DNA of 64,000 nt from Arcicella rosea (GTDB lineage Bacteria > Bacteroidota > Bacteroidia > Cytophagales > Spirosomataceae). Each line of letters starts with the position of its first letter. The stretch's first letter is position 1. The notes below the pieces were generated by a model. It was not told the origin of the DNA. It saw only the letters and a list, made by a program, of their open reading frames with translations, and ran no database searches. The stretch is from positions 19,988-83,987 of the forward strand of contig NZ_JACHKT010000024.1 of assembly GCF_014204325.1 (NCBI RefSeq), in the 5' to 3' direction. Positions 45,414 through 53,846 of the stretch are shown here, one piece after another. The translations under genes and the position numbers were made by a program.

Positions 45414-46157
45414 TCATTTTCTTCTTCTAAGATTATCACAAATAACCGCAGTTGCTATTCCTGCATTCAAAGATTCGGCTGCACCGAAGCGTGGAATCGT
45501 AATTTTATCAGTCACCAAACGCTCTACTCCTTCAGAAATCCCATTGGCTTCATTGCCAATTACAATGTACCCAGCCTCTGCAAATTGTGTTTGGTGAACA
45601 TTAGCTGAATCTAAAAAAGTACCATATACTTTCAGTTTATTTGCATTGAAGAACGTCACCAAGTCTGTGTAGTAAATGGCAACACGAGTAAATGAACCCA
45701 TCGTTGAAGAAATTACTTTCGGACTATAAAAATCAACTGTTTCTTTTGAACATACAATTTTTTTGATTCCGTACCAATCTGCTACACGAATAATAGTTCC
45801 TAAATTTCCCGGGTCACGAATATCATCTAACACTAATACATATTCATTTTCTTGCGCAAATATTTCTTTGTTGGCTTTCGTTTTCACTGTAGCCAAAGCT
45901 GCATTGTTTGAACTAAACGAACCCACACGTTCTAATTCAGCTTGCGTAACAATTTCTGGACGAATGGGTTGTTTCTCTAAAAGGCTTTCGTTTTCTTTGT
46001 AGAAATCATCTGTCACAAAAAGTAATTCTACCTCAAAATCAGATTGAATAAGTTCGAGCACACTTTTTGCTCCTTCTACAATAAAAGATTGATGCTCTTG
46101 TCTAAACTTTTTTTGTTGAAGAGAATTAATGTATTTAATTTGATTTTTTGATAGCAT
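45414..46157 (-). CDS. TrmH-family RNA 2'-O-methyltransferase
   Basis: A 247-residue SPOUT methyltransferase. The N-terminal substrate-binding part (KFRQEHQSFIVEGAKSVLEL) precedes the knotted domain: VLVLDDIRDPGNLGTIIRVADW (about 107-128), GYIVIGNEANGIS (about 193-205) and IPRFGAAESLNAGIATAV (about 220-237). These are motifs 1, 2 and 3 of the TrmH/RlmB group. The exact tRNA or rRNA target is uncertain. Its start nearly meets the divergent TamL-like gene. Confidence 0.88.
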   Translation of the reverse strand: MLSKNQIKYINSLQQKKFRQEHQSFIVEGAKSVLELIQSDFEVELLFVTDDFYKENESLLEKQPIRPEIVTQAELERVGSFSSNNAALATVKTKANKEIFAQENEYVLVLDDIRDPGNLGTIIRVADWYGIKKIVCSKETVDFYSPKVISSTMGSFTRVAIYYTDLVTFFNANKLKVYGTFLDSANVHQTQFAEAGYIVIGNEANGISEGVERLVTDKITIPRFGAAESLNAGIATAVICDNLRRRK

Positions 46158-46207
46158 CAGTTTTAAAATTATTGATTATTTATAAAATCTATATATCGTT
46201 ATTATCC

Positions 46208-48673
46208 TTGAAAAAAACGTTTTTCCATATCTCTTTGTTTTCGATAATCATCTATTTATCAGGATGTTCACCAAAAGTCACATTAACTGACCCTTTGTTG
46301 TATTCACAGACTTTTAAAGGAAATAAAATTGTTACTACCGAAAAACTAGAATCCTTACTTCCACAAAGACCCAACAAAAGAATTCTCAAAACTCCACTTA
46401 CTCTTGGATTGTATTTTCATCAACTTTTTGCACAAAACTTTTCTAACCAAAAGATAAAATGGCAAAAAGAACTTACAAAGTTAAACGAGGATTTCGACCG
46501 TGTATCAAATTCAATTGATAATAATTCTTTGGCTTTCTTAGAATTATCAAAAAAGAAAGAAAGTAAAGCTCAAAAACTTACTAAAAAAATCAACGAAGGT
46601 AATTGGGGAATGAGAACTTTTGGCGAAGCCCCCTCCTATTTTTATGAGGAAGATGCCAAGAAAAATGTAGAAAAAGTAAAAACCTATTTCAAAAATCATG
46701 GCTTTTTTAATTATTCCGTAAGCTACAAAGCGGATAGCCTTTTCTTTAAAAAAAGAAGTATTGCTGTTACTTATTTAGTAAACGAAGGCAATTACTATCC
46801 TTTTTACAAAACCGATTCTTTGGTTACGCCCGACAGAGCAATCTATGCAATTTTAAAGAAAAACCAATACCAAAGTCTGCTAAAAAATGGCAATCGTTTA
46901 GAAGTTGAAACTTACAATGCCGAAAAAGCTAGAATCGAAGAATTATTGAAAAACAACGGTTATTATCATTTTACAAAAGATAATATAAGTATCAGAATCA
47001 ATGATTTGGACACAGCCATTACTAAAGGAATTGAGGCTATTACTTTTGTGCCAAACCCAGAGCGACCTCCACAAAACCCAAATTACAATAAATCTTATTT
47101 GCTTAATAAAGTAACATTTATTTCGGATGGTACTTCACCGAATATTCCGAAGGCAAAGGTGGATACCGTAGTTTTTGGGAACATTCAGTACTTATTCGTG
47201 AATAAAAAATTCTCTGAAAAGCTATTAGATACCAAAATTGATATTCGTCCGAATGAGCCTTACAGTCTTCAAAAAGTATCTTTAACGCAAAAGAAATTAT
47301 ACGGACTTGACCAATTTCAATTCACAAGAGTAAATTTTGATACAACCAAAGGTGTTTTGGATGCAACGATTTATGCTCGTCCATTGGATAAATATCAGTT
47401 CACTGCCGAAACTGGAGGAAGTATTTATAAATTGGTTTTGGGACCATTTTTCAATACTTCTTTTAAACTGCGTAATTTAAGAGGTAGTTCGAGTTCTCTC
47501 GAAACAAACTTTCGTTTTGGGTTTGAAGCCCAAGCAGGTTTTATTCGTCCTGACATTGTGAGTAGAAATTTAGAATTGGGTTTCAACTCTTCCATTATCA
47601 TTCCAAAAATTTTAGCCCCAAATTTTATTGCTCAACGGCTGAATGATTTTACGCCTCAAACTCGTTTGGGTGGCGGGGTTGAATTTGTCGGGCGACAAGA
47701 ATATAACCGATTAAACTTTAAAATTAACCAGACTTATTTGTGGAGACCTTCGCCAAATAAATTCTGGCAGGTTTCTTTGATTGACTTAAACTTACTTTCT
47801 ACTTCGTACCCGAACAATCAGCAAGCTCGTGATTTCAAAAACTTTTTGGATAGCCTTCAACGCTTCGCAGGTAATAATTTGGGGCGGAGTTTTAATAAAT
47901 CTTTCGTTTCAAGTATCAGTGCTTCATATACTTATACGGATAATCCTTATGGTCAAATCACAAAAGGAAATTATTTAAGAGTACTCTTAGAATCTGGTGG
48001 CACAACGCTTAATTTTTTCCCGAAAGGCAAAATAGGTTTTGTGGCAGACGTTTTTGGTGATAGCTTACAATTTTATAGATTTTTGAAAGTAAATGTTGAT
48101 TATCGTCGTTATTTAGCACTCAATTCCCTCGGCAACTCCGTTTTTGTTTATAAAGTAAATACAGGTTTGGCTTATGCTTATGGTACAGAAAGAGGCTTAC
48201 CTTATGAAAAAAACTTCTTTGTAGGTGGTCCAAACAGTTTGCGTGCTTGGAAGCCAAGAGGTTTAGGCCCTGGTTCTGCACAAGGTAATTTCGACCAACC
48301 CGGAAGTGTTTTGCTTGAAGCAAGTGCTGAATATCGTTTTAAAATTTTAAGATTTTACGGAGATTATAATATTAACGGGGCATTCTTTGTAGATGCAGGT
48401 AATGTTTGGCGTTTTCAAGGACAAAATACAGAAGGAATTACTGGTAGCGATTTTCAGTTTGATAGATTTTATAAAGAAATTGCTGTTGGAACTGGTTTTG
48501 GTGTTCGTGTTGATTTATCCTTTTTCGTTTTGCGTTTAGATTGGGCGGTAAGAATGCTAGACCCATCTTTGCCTGAAAACAATCGTTGGGTTTTATTTAA
48601 ACCAAGTGAAAAACTGCCTTCTACTTATCGTAATCCATTGGTTTTAAACTTCGGGATTGGTTATCCTTTTTAA
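46208..48673 (+). CDS. BamA/TamA-family outer-membrane protein, lipoprotein form (TamL-like)
   Basis: A protein of about 821 residues. A lipoprotein signal ends in LSGC (Cys about 20 from the proposed start). POTRA-like repeats fill about 100-390, followed by the 16-strand Bac_surface_Ag barrel (about 400-821) with GPNSLRAWKPRGLGPG (about 694-709), the conserved VRGF-loop region. The lipid-anchored form is known in Bacteroidota as TamL, partner of TamB. No ATG exists near the N-terminus: the reading frame is open to a TTG at 46148, which would overlap the divergent TrmH gene. The TTG at 46208 gives the signal KKTFFHISLFSIIIYLSGC and is preferred. Confidence 0.8.
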   Translation: MKKTFFHISLFSIIIYLSGCSPKVTLTDPLLYSQTFKGNKIVTTEKLESLLPQRPNKRILKTPLTLGLYFHQLFAQNFSNQKIKWQKELTKLNEDFDRVSNSIDNNSLAFLELSKKKESKAQKLTKKINEGNWGMRTFGEAPSYFYEEDAKKNVEKVKTYFKNHGFFNYSVSYKADSLFFKKRSIAVTYLVNEGNYYPFYKTDSLVTPDRAIYAILKKNQYQSLLKNGNRLEVETYNAEKARIEELLKNNGYYHFTKDNISIRINDLDTAITKGIEAITFVPNPERPPQNPNYNKSYLLNKVTFISDGTSPNIPKAKVDTVVFGNIQYLFVNKKFSEKLLDTKIDIRPNEPYSLQKVSLTQKKLYGLDQFQFTRVNFDTTKGVLDATIYARPLDKYQFTAETGGSIYKLVLGPFFNTSFKLRNLRGSSSSLETNFRFGFEAQAGFIRPDIVSRNLELGFNSSIIIPKILAPNFIAQRLNDFTPQTRLGGGVEFVGRQEYNRLNFKINQTYLWRPSPNKFWQVSLIDLNLLSTSYPNNQQARDFKNFLDSLQRFAGNNLGRSFNKSFVSSISASYTYTDNPYGQITKGNYLRVLLESGGTTLNFFPKGKIGFVADVFGDSLQFYRFLKVNVDYRRYLALNSLGNSVFVYKVNTGLAYAYGTERGLPYEKNFFVGGPNSLRAWKPRGLGPGSAQGNFDQPGSVLLEASAEYRFKILRFYGDYNINGAFFVDAGNVWRFQGQNTEGITGSDFQFDRFYKEIAVGTGFGVRVDLSFFVLRLDWAVRMLDPSLPENNRWVLFKPSEKLPSTYRNPLVLNFGIGYPF

Positions 48674-48686
48674 TTACAACAATTTA

Positions 48687-48728
48687 CTGACATTCTGTCA
48701 GACATAACAATATTTCTTCGTAATTTTG
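48687..48728 (+). promoter_or_regulatory. Dyad and -7 box upstream of miaB
   Basis: CTGACA (48687-48692) and TGTCAG (48696-48701) form a perfect dyad around TTC. TAATTTTG (48721-48728) follows 19 bp later and matches TAnnTTTG, so the dyad lies where the -33 box should be. This suggests either an operator over the promoter or a promoter read by an alternative sigma factor. Confidence 0.5.
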
Positions 48729-48817
48729 CCCTTCATCACAGCTTGTGATTCCATTAGTCCAAAAATAATTTTCACGTTTGCTCAATTATTTACAGCAAAA
48801 TTCGTGAACAAAAAGAT

Positions 48818-50233
48818 ATGAGAAATTTAGAAATACTTACTGAAGAAGATAAAGAAACCTTAGACCTTCCACGTACTACGGTGGATGAAGTAGGAAAACA
48901 AAATAAAAAGAAGCTTTACATTGAGAGTTACGGTTGCCAGATGAATTTCTCTGACAGCGAGATTGTTACTTCGATTTTGCAAGAAAATGGCTACGCAACT
49001 ACTTCTCTATTTGATGAAGCAGACGTTATTCTTTTAAATACTTGTGCCATTCGTGATAATGCTGAACAAAAAGTAAGAAATCGTTTAAAGAACTTTACGC
49101 ATCTCAAGAAAAAACGTCCAAGTTTGGTCGTAGGAGTTTTGGGTTGTATGGCTGAACGTTTGAAAACGAAGTTTTTGGAAGAAGAAAAAATCGTTGACGT
49201 AGTAGCAGGACCAGATTCATACCGTGATTTACCTAATTTATTTGAAGAAGTAGAAGAAGGCAATAAAGCAATTAACGTTTTCTTATCTAAAGAAGAAACT
49301 TATGCAGATATTTCGCCCGTTCGTTTGAATTCAAATGGCGTAACCGCTTTTGTTTCAATCATGCGTGGTTGTGATAATATGTGTTCTTTCTGCGTAGTTC
49401 CTTTTACTCGTGGTCGTGAGCGTTCTCGTGACGTTTATTCTATCTTGAAAGAATGTCAAGATTTATTAGACAATGGCTACAAAGAAGTTACTTTGTTAGG
49501 TCAGAATGTTGACTCATACAAATGGGCTTCTGCTGATGGAACAGAAACGGTCAATTTTGCTCAATTATTAGAAAGAGTAGCATTGATTAATCCTTTATTG
49601 AGAGTTCGTTTCTCAACGTCTCATCCAAAAGATATTACCGACGAAGTGCTTTATACCATCAAGAAGTACGAAAATGTTTGTAATTATATTCATTTACCAG
49701 CCCAAAGTGGAAGTAGCAGAATTTTAAAATTGATGAACCGTACTTACGACCGTGACTGGTACATCAATCGTGTTGATAAAATTCGTGAAGTATTGGGCGA
49801 AGAATGTGGTATTTCTCAAGATATTATCGCTGGTTTCTGTACTGAAACCGAAGAAGACCATCAAGATACGCTTTCGTTGATTGAATATGTTCGCTACGAT
49901 TACGGTTATATGTTTGCTTATTCTGAGCGTCCCGGTACGCCTGCGGCTAAAAAATTAGTAGATGATATTTCTGACGATGAAAAACAAAGACGTTTGGCAG
50001 AAATCATTGCACTTCAACGCAAAATTTCTCAAGAACGTAATGAAATGTCAGTTGGAACGATTCAAAAAGTATTGATTGAAGGTGATTCTAAACGATCAGC
50101 AGATTTCTTACAAGGTAGAAATGACCAAAACAAAATGGTGATTTTACCAAAAGGAAATCATCAAAAAGGCGATTATGTAAATGTAAAAATCACTTCATGT
50201 TCGTCGGCTACTTTATTTGGAGAAGTAGAGTAA
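48818..50233 (+). CDS. miaB: tRNA-2-methylthio-N6-isopentenyladenosine synthase
   Basis: A 471-residue radical-SAM methylthiotransferase modifying A37 of tRNAs that read UNN codons. The N-terminal MTTase domain has [15 protein letters not shown] (about 32-46) with the first of three auxiliary-cluster cysteines, then NTCAIRDNA and VLGCMAE. The radical-SAM cluster is [18 protein letters not shown] (about 183-200; C-x3-C-x2-C). A C-terminal TRAM domain (about 410-471) ends the protein. A short N-terminal extension of about 30 residues is usual for Bacteroidota. It is the first gene of the miaB-lptE run. Confidence 0.95.
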   Translation: MRNLEILTEEDKETLDLPRTTVDEVGKQNKKKLYIESYGCQMNFSDSEIVTSILQENGYATTSLFDEADVILLNTCAIRDNAEQKVRNRLKNFTHLKKKRPSLVVGVLGCMAERLKTKFLEEEKIVDVVAGPDSYRDLPNLFEEVEEGNKAINVFLSKEETYADISPVRLNSNGVTAFVSIMRGCDNMCSFCVVPFTRGRERSRDVYSILKECQDLLDNGYKEVTLLGQNVDSYKWASADGTETVNFAQLLERVALINPLLRVRFSTSHPKDITDEVLYTIKKYENVCNYIHLPAQSGSSRILKLMNRTYDRDWYINRVDKIREVLGEECGISQDIIAGFCTETEEDHQDTLSLIEYVRYDYGYMFAYSERPGTPAAKKLVDDISDDEKQRRLAEIIALQRKISQERNEMSVGTIQKVLIEGDSKRSADFLQGRNDQNKMVILPKGNHQKGDYVNVKITSCSSATLFGEVE

Positions 50234-50292
50234 AAAGAAATATCTGAGTTGTTAAAACAGGTTTTTTTCATTTTTACAAAAACACTTTTCAA

Positions 50293-51636
50293 ATGCAAAC
50301 TTCCGAACTACAATCCATAAAAGCCCGATTTGGTATTATCGGCAATTCTCCAGCATTAAATCATGCGATTGAGGTAGCCTCGCAGGTTGCCCCTACCGAT
50401 ATGACTGTGCTGATTACTGGAGAAAGTGGTTCTGGGAAAGAATCATTTTCAAAGATTATCCATAATCTTTCTGCCAGAAAACACGGACAATTCATCGCCT
50501 TAAACTGCGGTGCAATTCCAGAAGGAACAATTGATTCTGAACTTTTCGGACATGAAAAAGGTGCTTTTACTGGTGCAATTGATGCCCGAAAAGGTTATTT
50601 TGAAGTAACCGATGGCGGTACGATTTTCTTAGATGAAATCGCTGAAATGCCTTTGGGAACACAAGCTCGTTTGTTAAGAGTATTAGAAAACGGCGAGTTT
50701 ATCAGAGTGGGCTCTTCTAAAGTTCAGAAAACAAATGTTAGAGTTGTTGCGGCAACCAACATCAATTTGATGACTGCCGTTGAACGTGGTAAATTCAGAG
50801 AAGATTTATATTATCGTTTGAATACTGTTCCGATTTTTGTGCCGCCCTTGCGTGACAGAGGAATGGATATTGAATTACTTTTCAGAAAATTCAGTAGCGA
50901 TTTTGCAGAAAAATATCGTATCAAACCGATTCAGCTTACTTCTGATGCACAACAAATTTTATTGACCCAACGCTTTCCTGGCAATATCAGACAGTTGAAG
51001 AATCTTGCCGAGCAGATTTCTATTCTTGAAACGGATGATAGAATTATTGATGGTGAAAAACTAGCACATTATCTCCAAATGAATAATGGAAAAATGATGG
51101 GTAATAGTTTGGTAAGAAGAGATTTTGAAGCACAACAAAACGATAATTTCACCGAAAGAGAATTGCTCTACAAGATTCTCTTTGATATGCGAAAAGACGT
51201 TACTGAGCTAAAGAAAATGTTCTTAGAGGTACTCCAAAACGGTGAAGTAAATCCTGAAATTTTGAAACAAAATGAAAGCCTTTTTCAGAATATCGAAAAA
51301 GAACGTTCTTTTCCGTATCAGCCTAGTTTCCAAGCAGATTTTACCAATCCTAGAACTTTACCGCCTTCGGCGAATAATTTCTCGAACAATCAGCCTGATA
51401 ACGAATTAACAATTATTAACTTAGGCAATAACAATCCAGAGAATAAAAATGCGTTCATAGACGTTACCCACGAAGCCGAAGAAGTATCTTTCTCGTTAGA
51501 AAAACAAGAAAAAGACATGATTATCAAGGCTTTACAAAAAAATAAAAACAAGCGTAAATATGCCGCACAAGATTTGGGAATTTCAGAAAGAACATTGTAC
51601 CGAAAAATTAAACAGTATGATATTGAAGAAGAGTAA
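50293..51636 (+). CDS. Sigma-54-dependent transcriptional activator (AAA+ with Fis HTH)
   Basis: A 447-residue activator without an N-terminal receiver domain. The AAA+ part (about 15-250) has Walker A GESGSGKES (about 45-53), GAFTGA (about 93-98; the loop that contacts sigma-54), Walker B GGTIFLDEIAEMP (about 113-125), and RLNTVPIFVPPLRDR (about 174-188). The C-terminal Fis-type helix-turn-helix ends with RKYAAQDLGISERTLYRKI (about 422-440). A long variable linker separates the two. It starts 59 bp after miaB and overlaps lptE by 20 bp; this gene order is a known Bacteroidota arrangement. The regulated genes are not known. Confidence 0.9.
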   Translation: MQTSELQSIKARFGIIGNSPALNHAIEVASQVAPTDMTVLITGESGSGKESFSKIIHNLSARKHGQFIALNCGAIPEGTIDSELFGHEKGAFTGAIDARKGYFEVTDGGTIFLDEIAEMPLGTQARLLRVLENGEFIRVGSSKVQKTNVRVVAATNINLMTAVERGKFREDLYYRLNTVPIFVPPLRDRGMDIELLFRKFSSDFAEKYRIKPIQLTSDAQQILLTQRFPGNIRQLKNLAEQISILETDDRIIDGEKLAHYLQMNNGKMMGNSLVRRDFEAQQNDNFTERELLYKILFDMRKDVTELKKMFLEVLQNGEVNPEILKQNESLFQNIEKERSFPYQPSFQADFTNPRTLPPSANNFSNNQPDNELTIINLGNNNPENKNAFIDVTHEAEEVSFSLEKQEKDMIIKALQKNKNKRKYAAQDLGISERTLYRKIKQYDIEEE

Positions 51637-52129
51637 AATTAGCGTTGTTGCTCTTTTAAGTATAAGTATGTTACTTTTGAGTGGCTGTTATACTTTTCGT
51701 GGTGCTAGTTTAGACCCCAATTTAAAGACGATTCAAATTCAAAACTTTGCTTTTCAAACAGCAGGTGGACCAGCCAATTTGAGTTTGACTTTCAACGAGA
51801 AAATCAAAGAGTATTTTCAAAGAAACACTTCCTTGAAAATGACAAATAGTAATCCTGATTTGATGTTTGAAGGTGCTATCACTGCTTTTGATGTAGAGGC
51901 ACAAGCACCCACAGCAAATGATAAAGGTGGTTTGAACAGGTTGACGATTCGTATTCAAGTGAAGTTTACGAATGCCAAAGATGAAAATAAAAACTATGAC
52001 CAAGAGTTTTCTTTTTATCAAGATTTCCCTCAAACACAAACTATTACGGCGGCTCAAGGCACTTTAATTCCTAAAATACTTGACCAAATTGTATTGGATA
52101 TTTTCAATAAAACGGCGGGAGAATGGTAA
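51617..52129 (+). CDS. lptE: LptE-family LPS-assembly lipoprotein
   Basis: A 170-residue lipoprotein matching LptE/RlpB, the plug of the LptD outer-membrane LPS translocon. The signal ends in LLSGC (Cys about 24), followed by YTFRGASLDPNLKTIQIQNF, the typical start of Bacteroidota LptE. The open frame reaches 19 codons further back (51560), inside the preceding gene, but the ATG at 51617 gives a correct lipoprotein signal and a 20-bp overlap with the activator gene. Confidence 0.85.
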   Translation: MILKKSKISVVALLSISMLLLSGCYTFRGASLDPNLKTIQIQNFAFQTAGGPANLSLTFNEKIKEYFQRNTSLKMTNSNPDLMFEGAITAFDVEAQAPTANDKGGLNRLTIRIQVKFTNAKDENKNYDQEFSFYQDFPQTQTITAAQGTLIPKILDQIVLDIFNKTAGEW

Positions 52130-52187
52130 GTAATAATGATGAGTTGTGAATTATGAGTTTTAAAATATTGATTTAAAGCAAATTGAT

Positions 52188-52570
52188 GACTCCTAAATCA
52201 ACTGACACAGTTCTGTGAACACTCCCATCGGAAGACACAATTTGTGACTCCTGAATCACTTTCTCTGTATCAGAAGACATAATTTGTGACACTTGAATCA
52301 CTTTTTCTGTATCGGAAGACATAATTTGTGACTCTTGAATCACTTTTTCTGTATCGGAAGACATAATTTGTGACTCTTGAATCACTTTTTCTGTATCAGA
52401 AGACATAATTTGTGACTCCTGAATCACTTTGTCTGTATCGGAAGACATAATTTGTGACTCCTGAATCACTTTTTCTGTATCAGAAGACATAATTTGTGAC
52501 TCCTGAATCACTTTTTCTGTATTAGAAGACATAATTTGTGACTCCTGAATCACTTTTTCTGTATTAGAAG
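52188..52570. repeat. Array 3: 42-bp period built from two 21-bp units
   Basis: From 52225 to 52570 two 21-bp units alternate with no slip. Unit a begins GACTCCTGAATCAC and ends TTTTTCT; unit b begins GTATCAGAAGACAT and ends AATTTGT. A degenerate start (52188-52224) includes one shortened 16-bp segment. Unit a has the dyad GTGA / TCAC (with the preceding GT), and TTCTG / CAGAA spans the a-b joint. A 126-codon minus-strand frame (52173-52553) exists only because 42 is divisible by three; I do not consider it a gene. The array lies between lptE and the gene at 52609. Confidence 0.85.
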
Positions 52571-52608
52571 CCCATTACTCAAAGCTCAAAAAGATAGCTA
52601 TTGATAAA

Positions 52609-53316
52609 ATGACTAAAGAAACTTTTACATATTTGGTGGCTAACCTTTCAGAAGTTTCAGCACTTGAAATTAATGGACTGGAAGAAACCATTCAACAATA
52701 TCCATATTGTTCGCTTGCTCATACTTTATTGGCAAAAGCTTATGAAAACGATGACCTTGCTAAACAAGCTAAATTGCGTAAAGCTGCTGCTTATTCATTA
52801 AGCAGAAATGCCCTTCGAAGAATCATGAATGGAACTTTTGCAAACCATTCGAACGTATCGACAACTGCAAAATTCGATTCTGATTTCTTGAGAAAACTAG
52901 AAACTATCTTGGAGGCAAGAGAAGATGAAGACAAACGCAAACAACAAGAGTATCAGCAAGAAGTATTGTCTGATAAAGAATTCTTGAGTTATTCAACCGT
53001 GGCAGAAGATATGTTGTTGAATGAAATAGCTCAGAAACAGCAATTGCAAAATACCATCATCGAAAACTTTTTATTGAAAGACCCAGGCCTCATTAGAAGT
53101 AGTAAAAGTCAGCTTGAAGCAATGGGTAAACAAGAAGATTTATCTTTAAATAGTGGAAAATTAGATAAAGGAATTGTGACGGAAAGCTATGCTAAAATCC
53201 TTACGATGCAAGGCAGGAAAGAGAAAGCAATAGGAGTTTATGAGAAATTAATTTTGAAATTCCCAGAAAAAAAGGCGTACTTTGCAAGCAAAATTCAAGA
53301 GCTATCAGAATTTTAA
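52609..53316 (+). CDS. Conserved helical protein of unknown function (TPR-like)
   Basis: A 235-residue soluble helical protein. The N-terminal part (LEETIQQYPYCSLAHTLLAKAYEN, about 23-46) and the C-terminal VTESYAKILTMQGRKEKAIGVYEKLILKFPEKKAYFASKI (about 191-230) resemble single TPR-like hairpins. The middle is charged and glutamine-rich. This is a typical conserved Bacteroidota protein between lptE and secG, with no function known. The start ATG comes directly after the 21-bp array. Confidence 0.65.
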   Translation: MTKETFTYLVANLSEVSALEINGLEETIQQYPYCSLAHTLLAKAYENDDLAKQAKLRKAAAYSLSRNALRRIMNGTFANHSNVSTTAKFDSDFLRKLETILEAREDEDKRKQQEYQQEVLSDKEFLSYSTVAEDMLLNEIAQKQQLQNTIIENFLLKDPGLIRSSKSQLEAMGKQEDLSLNSGKLDKGIVTESYAKILTMQGRKEKAIGVYEKLILKFPEKKAYFASKIQELSEF

Positions 53317-53409
53317 ATTAACCATTCTTATTTAAGGACTTGTCAGCTCGTTTTAGTGAGTTTAAAAATATTAGAATTTCAATTTTCAAATTTTCAAATT
53401 AAATAAAAG

Positions 53410-53751
53410 ATGTTCGGAGCAATTATCGTAGTTATTTGCATCATTGCAGTGTTATTAGTATTTGTAGTATTAGTTCAAAATCCTAAAGGTGGTGGTTTAT
53501 CAGGTGAATTCGGAACGGCTGGTGCAAGCCAAATGTTTGGTGTTCAACGTACAGGAGACCTTTTAGAACAAATTACTTGGGGAGGTGCAATTACTATCGC
53601 TTTATTAGTTTTAGCTACTAAGTTTATCACTCCTACTGAAAGTGCTGAAACCTTCAAATCAGTAAATACAGAGGCAGCTTCTAAAAAAGCAGGTATCCCA
53701 GCAGCAGCACCAGCATTAGGAACAAACCCAACTGATACTTCAAAAAAATAA
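53410..53751 (+). CDS. secG: Preprotein translocase subunit SecG
   Basis: A 113-residue protein with two helices (about 3-24 and 55-76) and the family segment VVLVQNPKGGGLSGEFG (about 20-36), followed by the GASQMFGVQRTGDLLEQITW cytoplasmic loop. The alanine/proline-rich C-terminal tail (about 85-113) is common in Bacteroidota. SecG assists SecYE during export. It lies 93 bp after the TPR-like gene; a cluster of TTTTCAAATT words occupies part of the gap. Confidence 0.92.
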   Translation: MFGAIIVVICIIAVLLVFVVLVQNPKGGGLSGEFGTAGASQMFGVQRTGDLLEQITWGGAITIALLVLATKFITPTESAETFKSVNTEAASKKAGIPAAAPALGTNPTDTSKK

Positions 53752-53846
53752 GATTTATCACATTAAATAGTTTTCGGAATATCGTCTATCCAAGACATAT
53801 TTTACAATTAAATTAATTAGAATAGCCATTTTAGTTAAGATAGTTA

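Noticed and set aside
52173..52553. 126-codon minus-strand open frame over array 3
   Set aside because: It consists only of the 14-residue repeat caused by a 42-bp period and has no independent gene signals.
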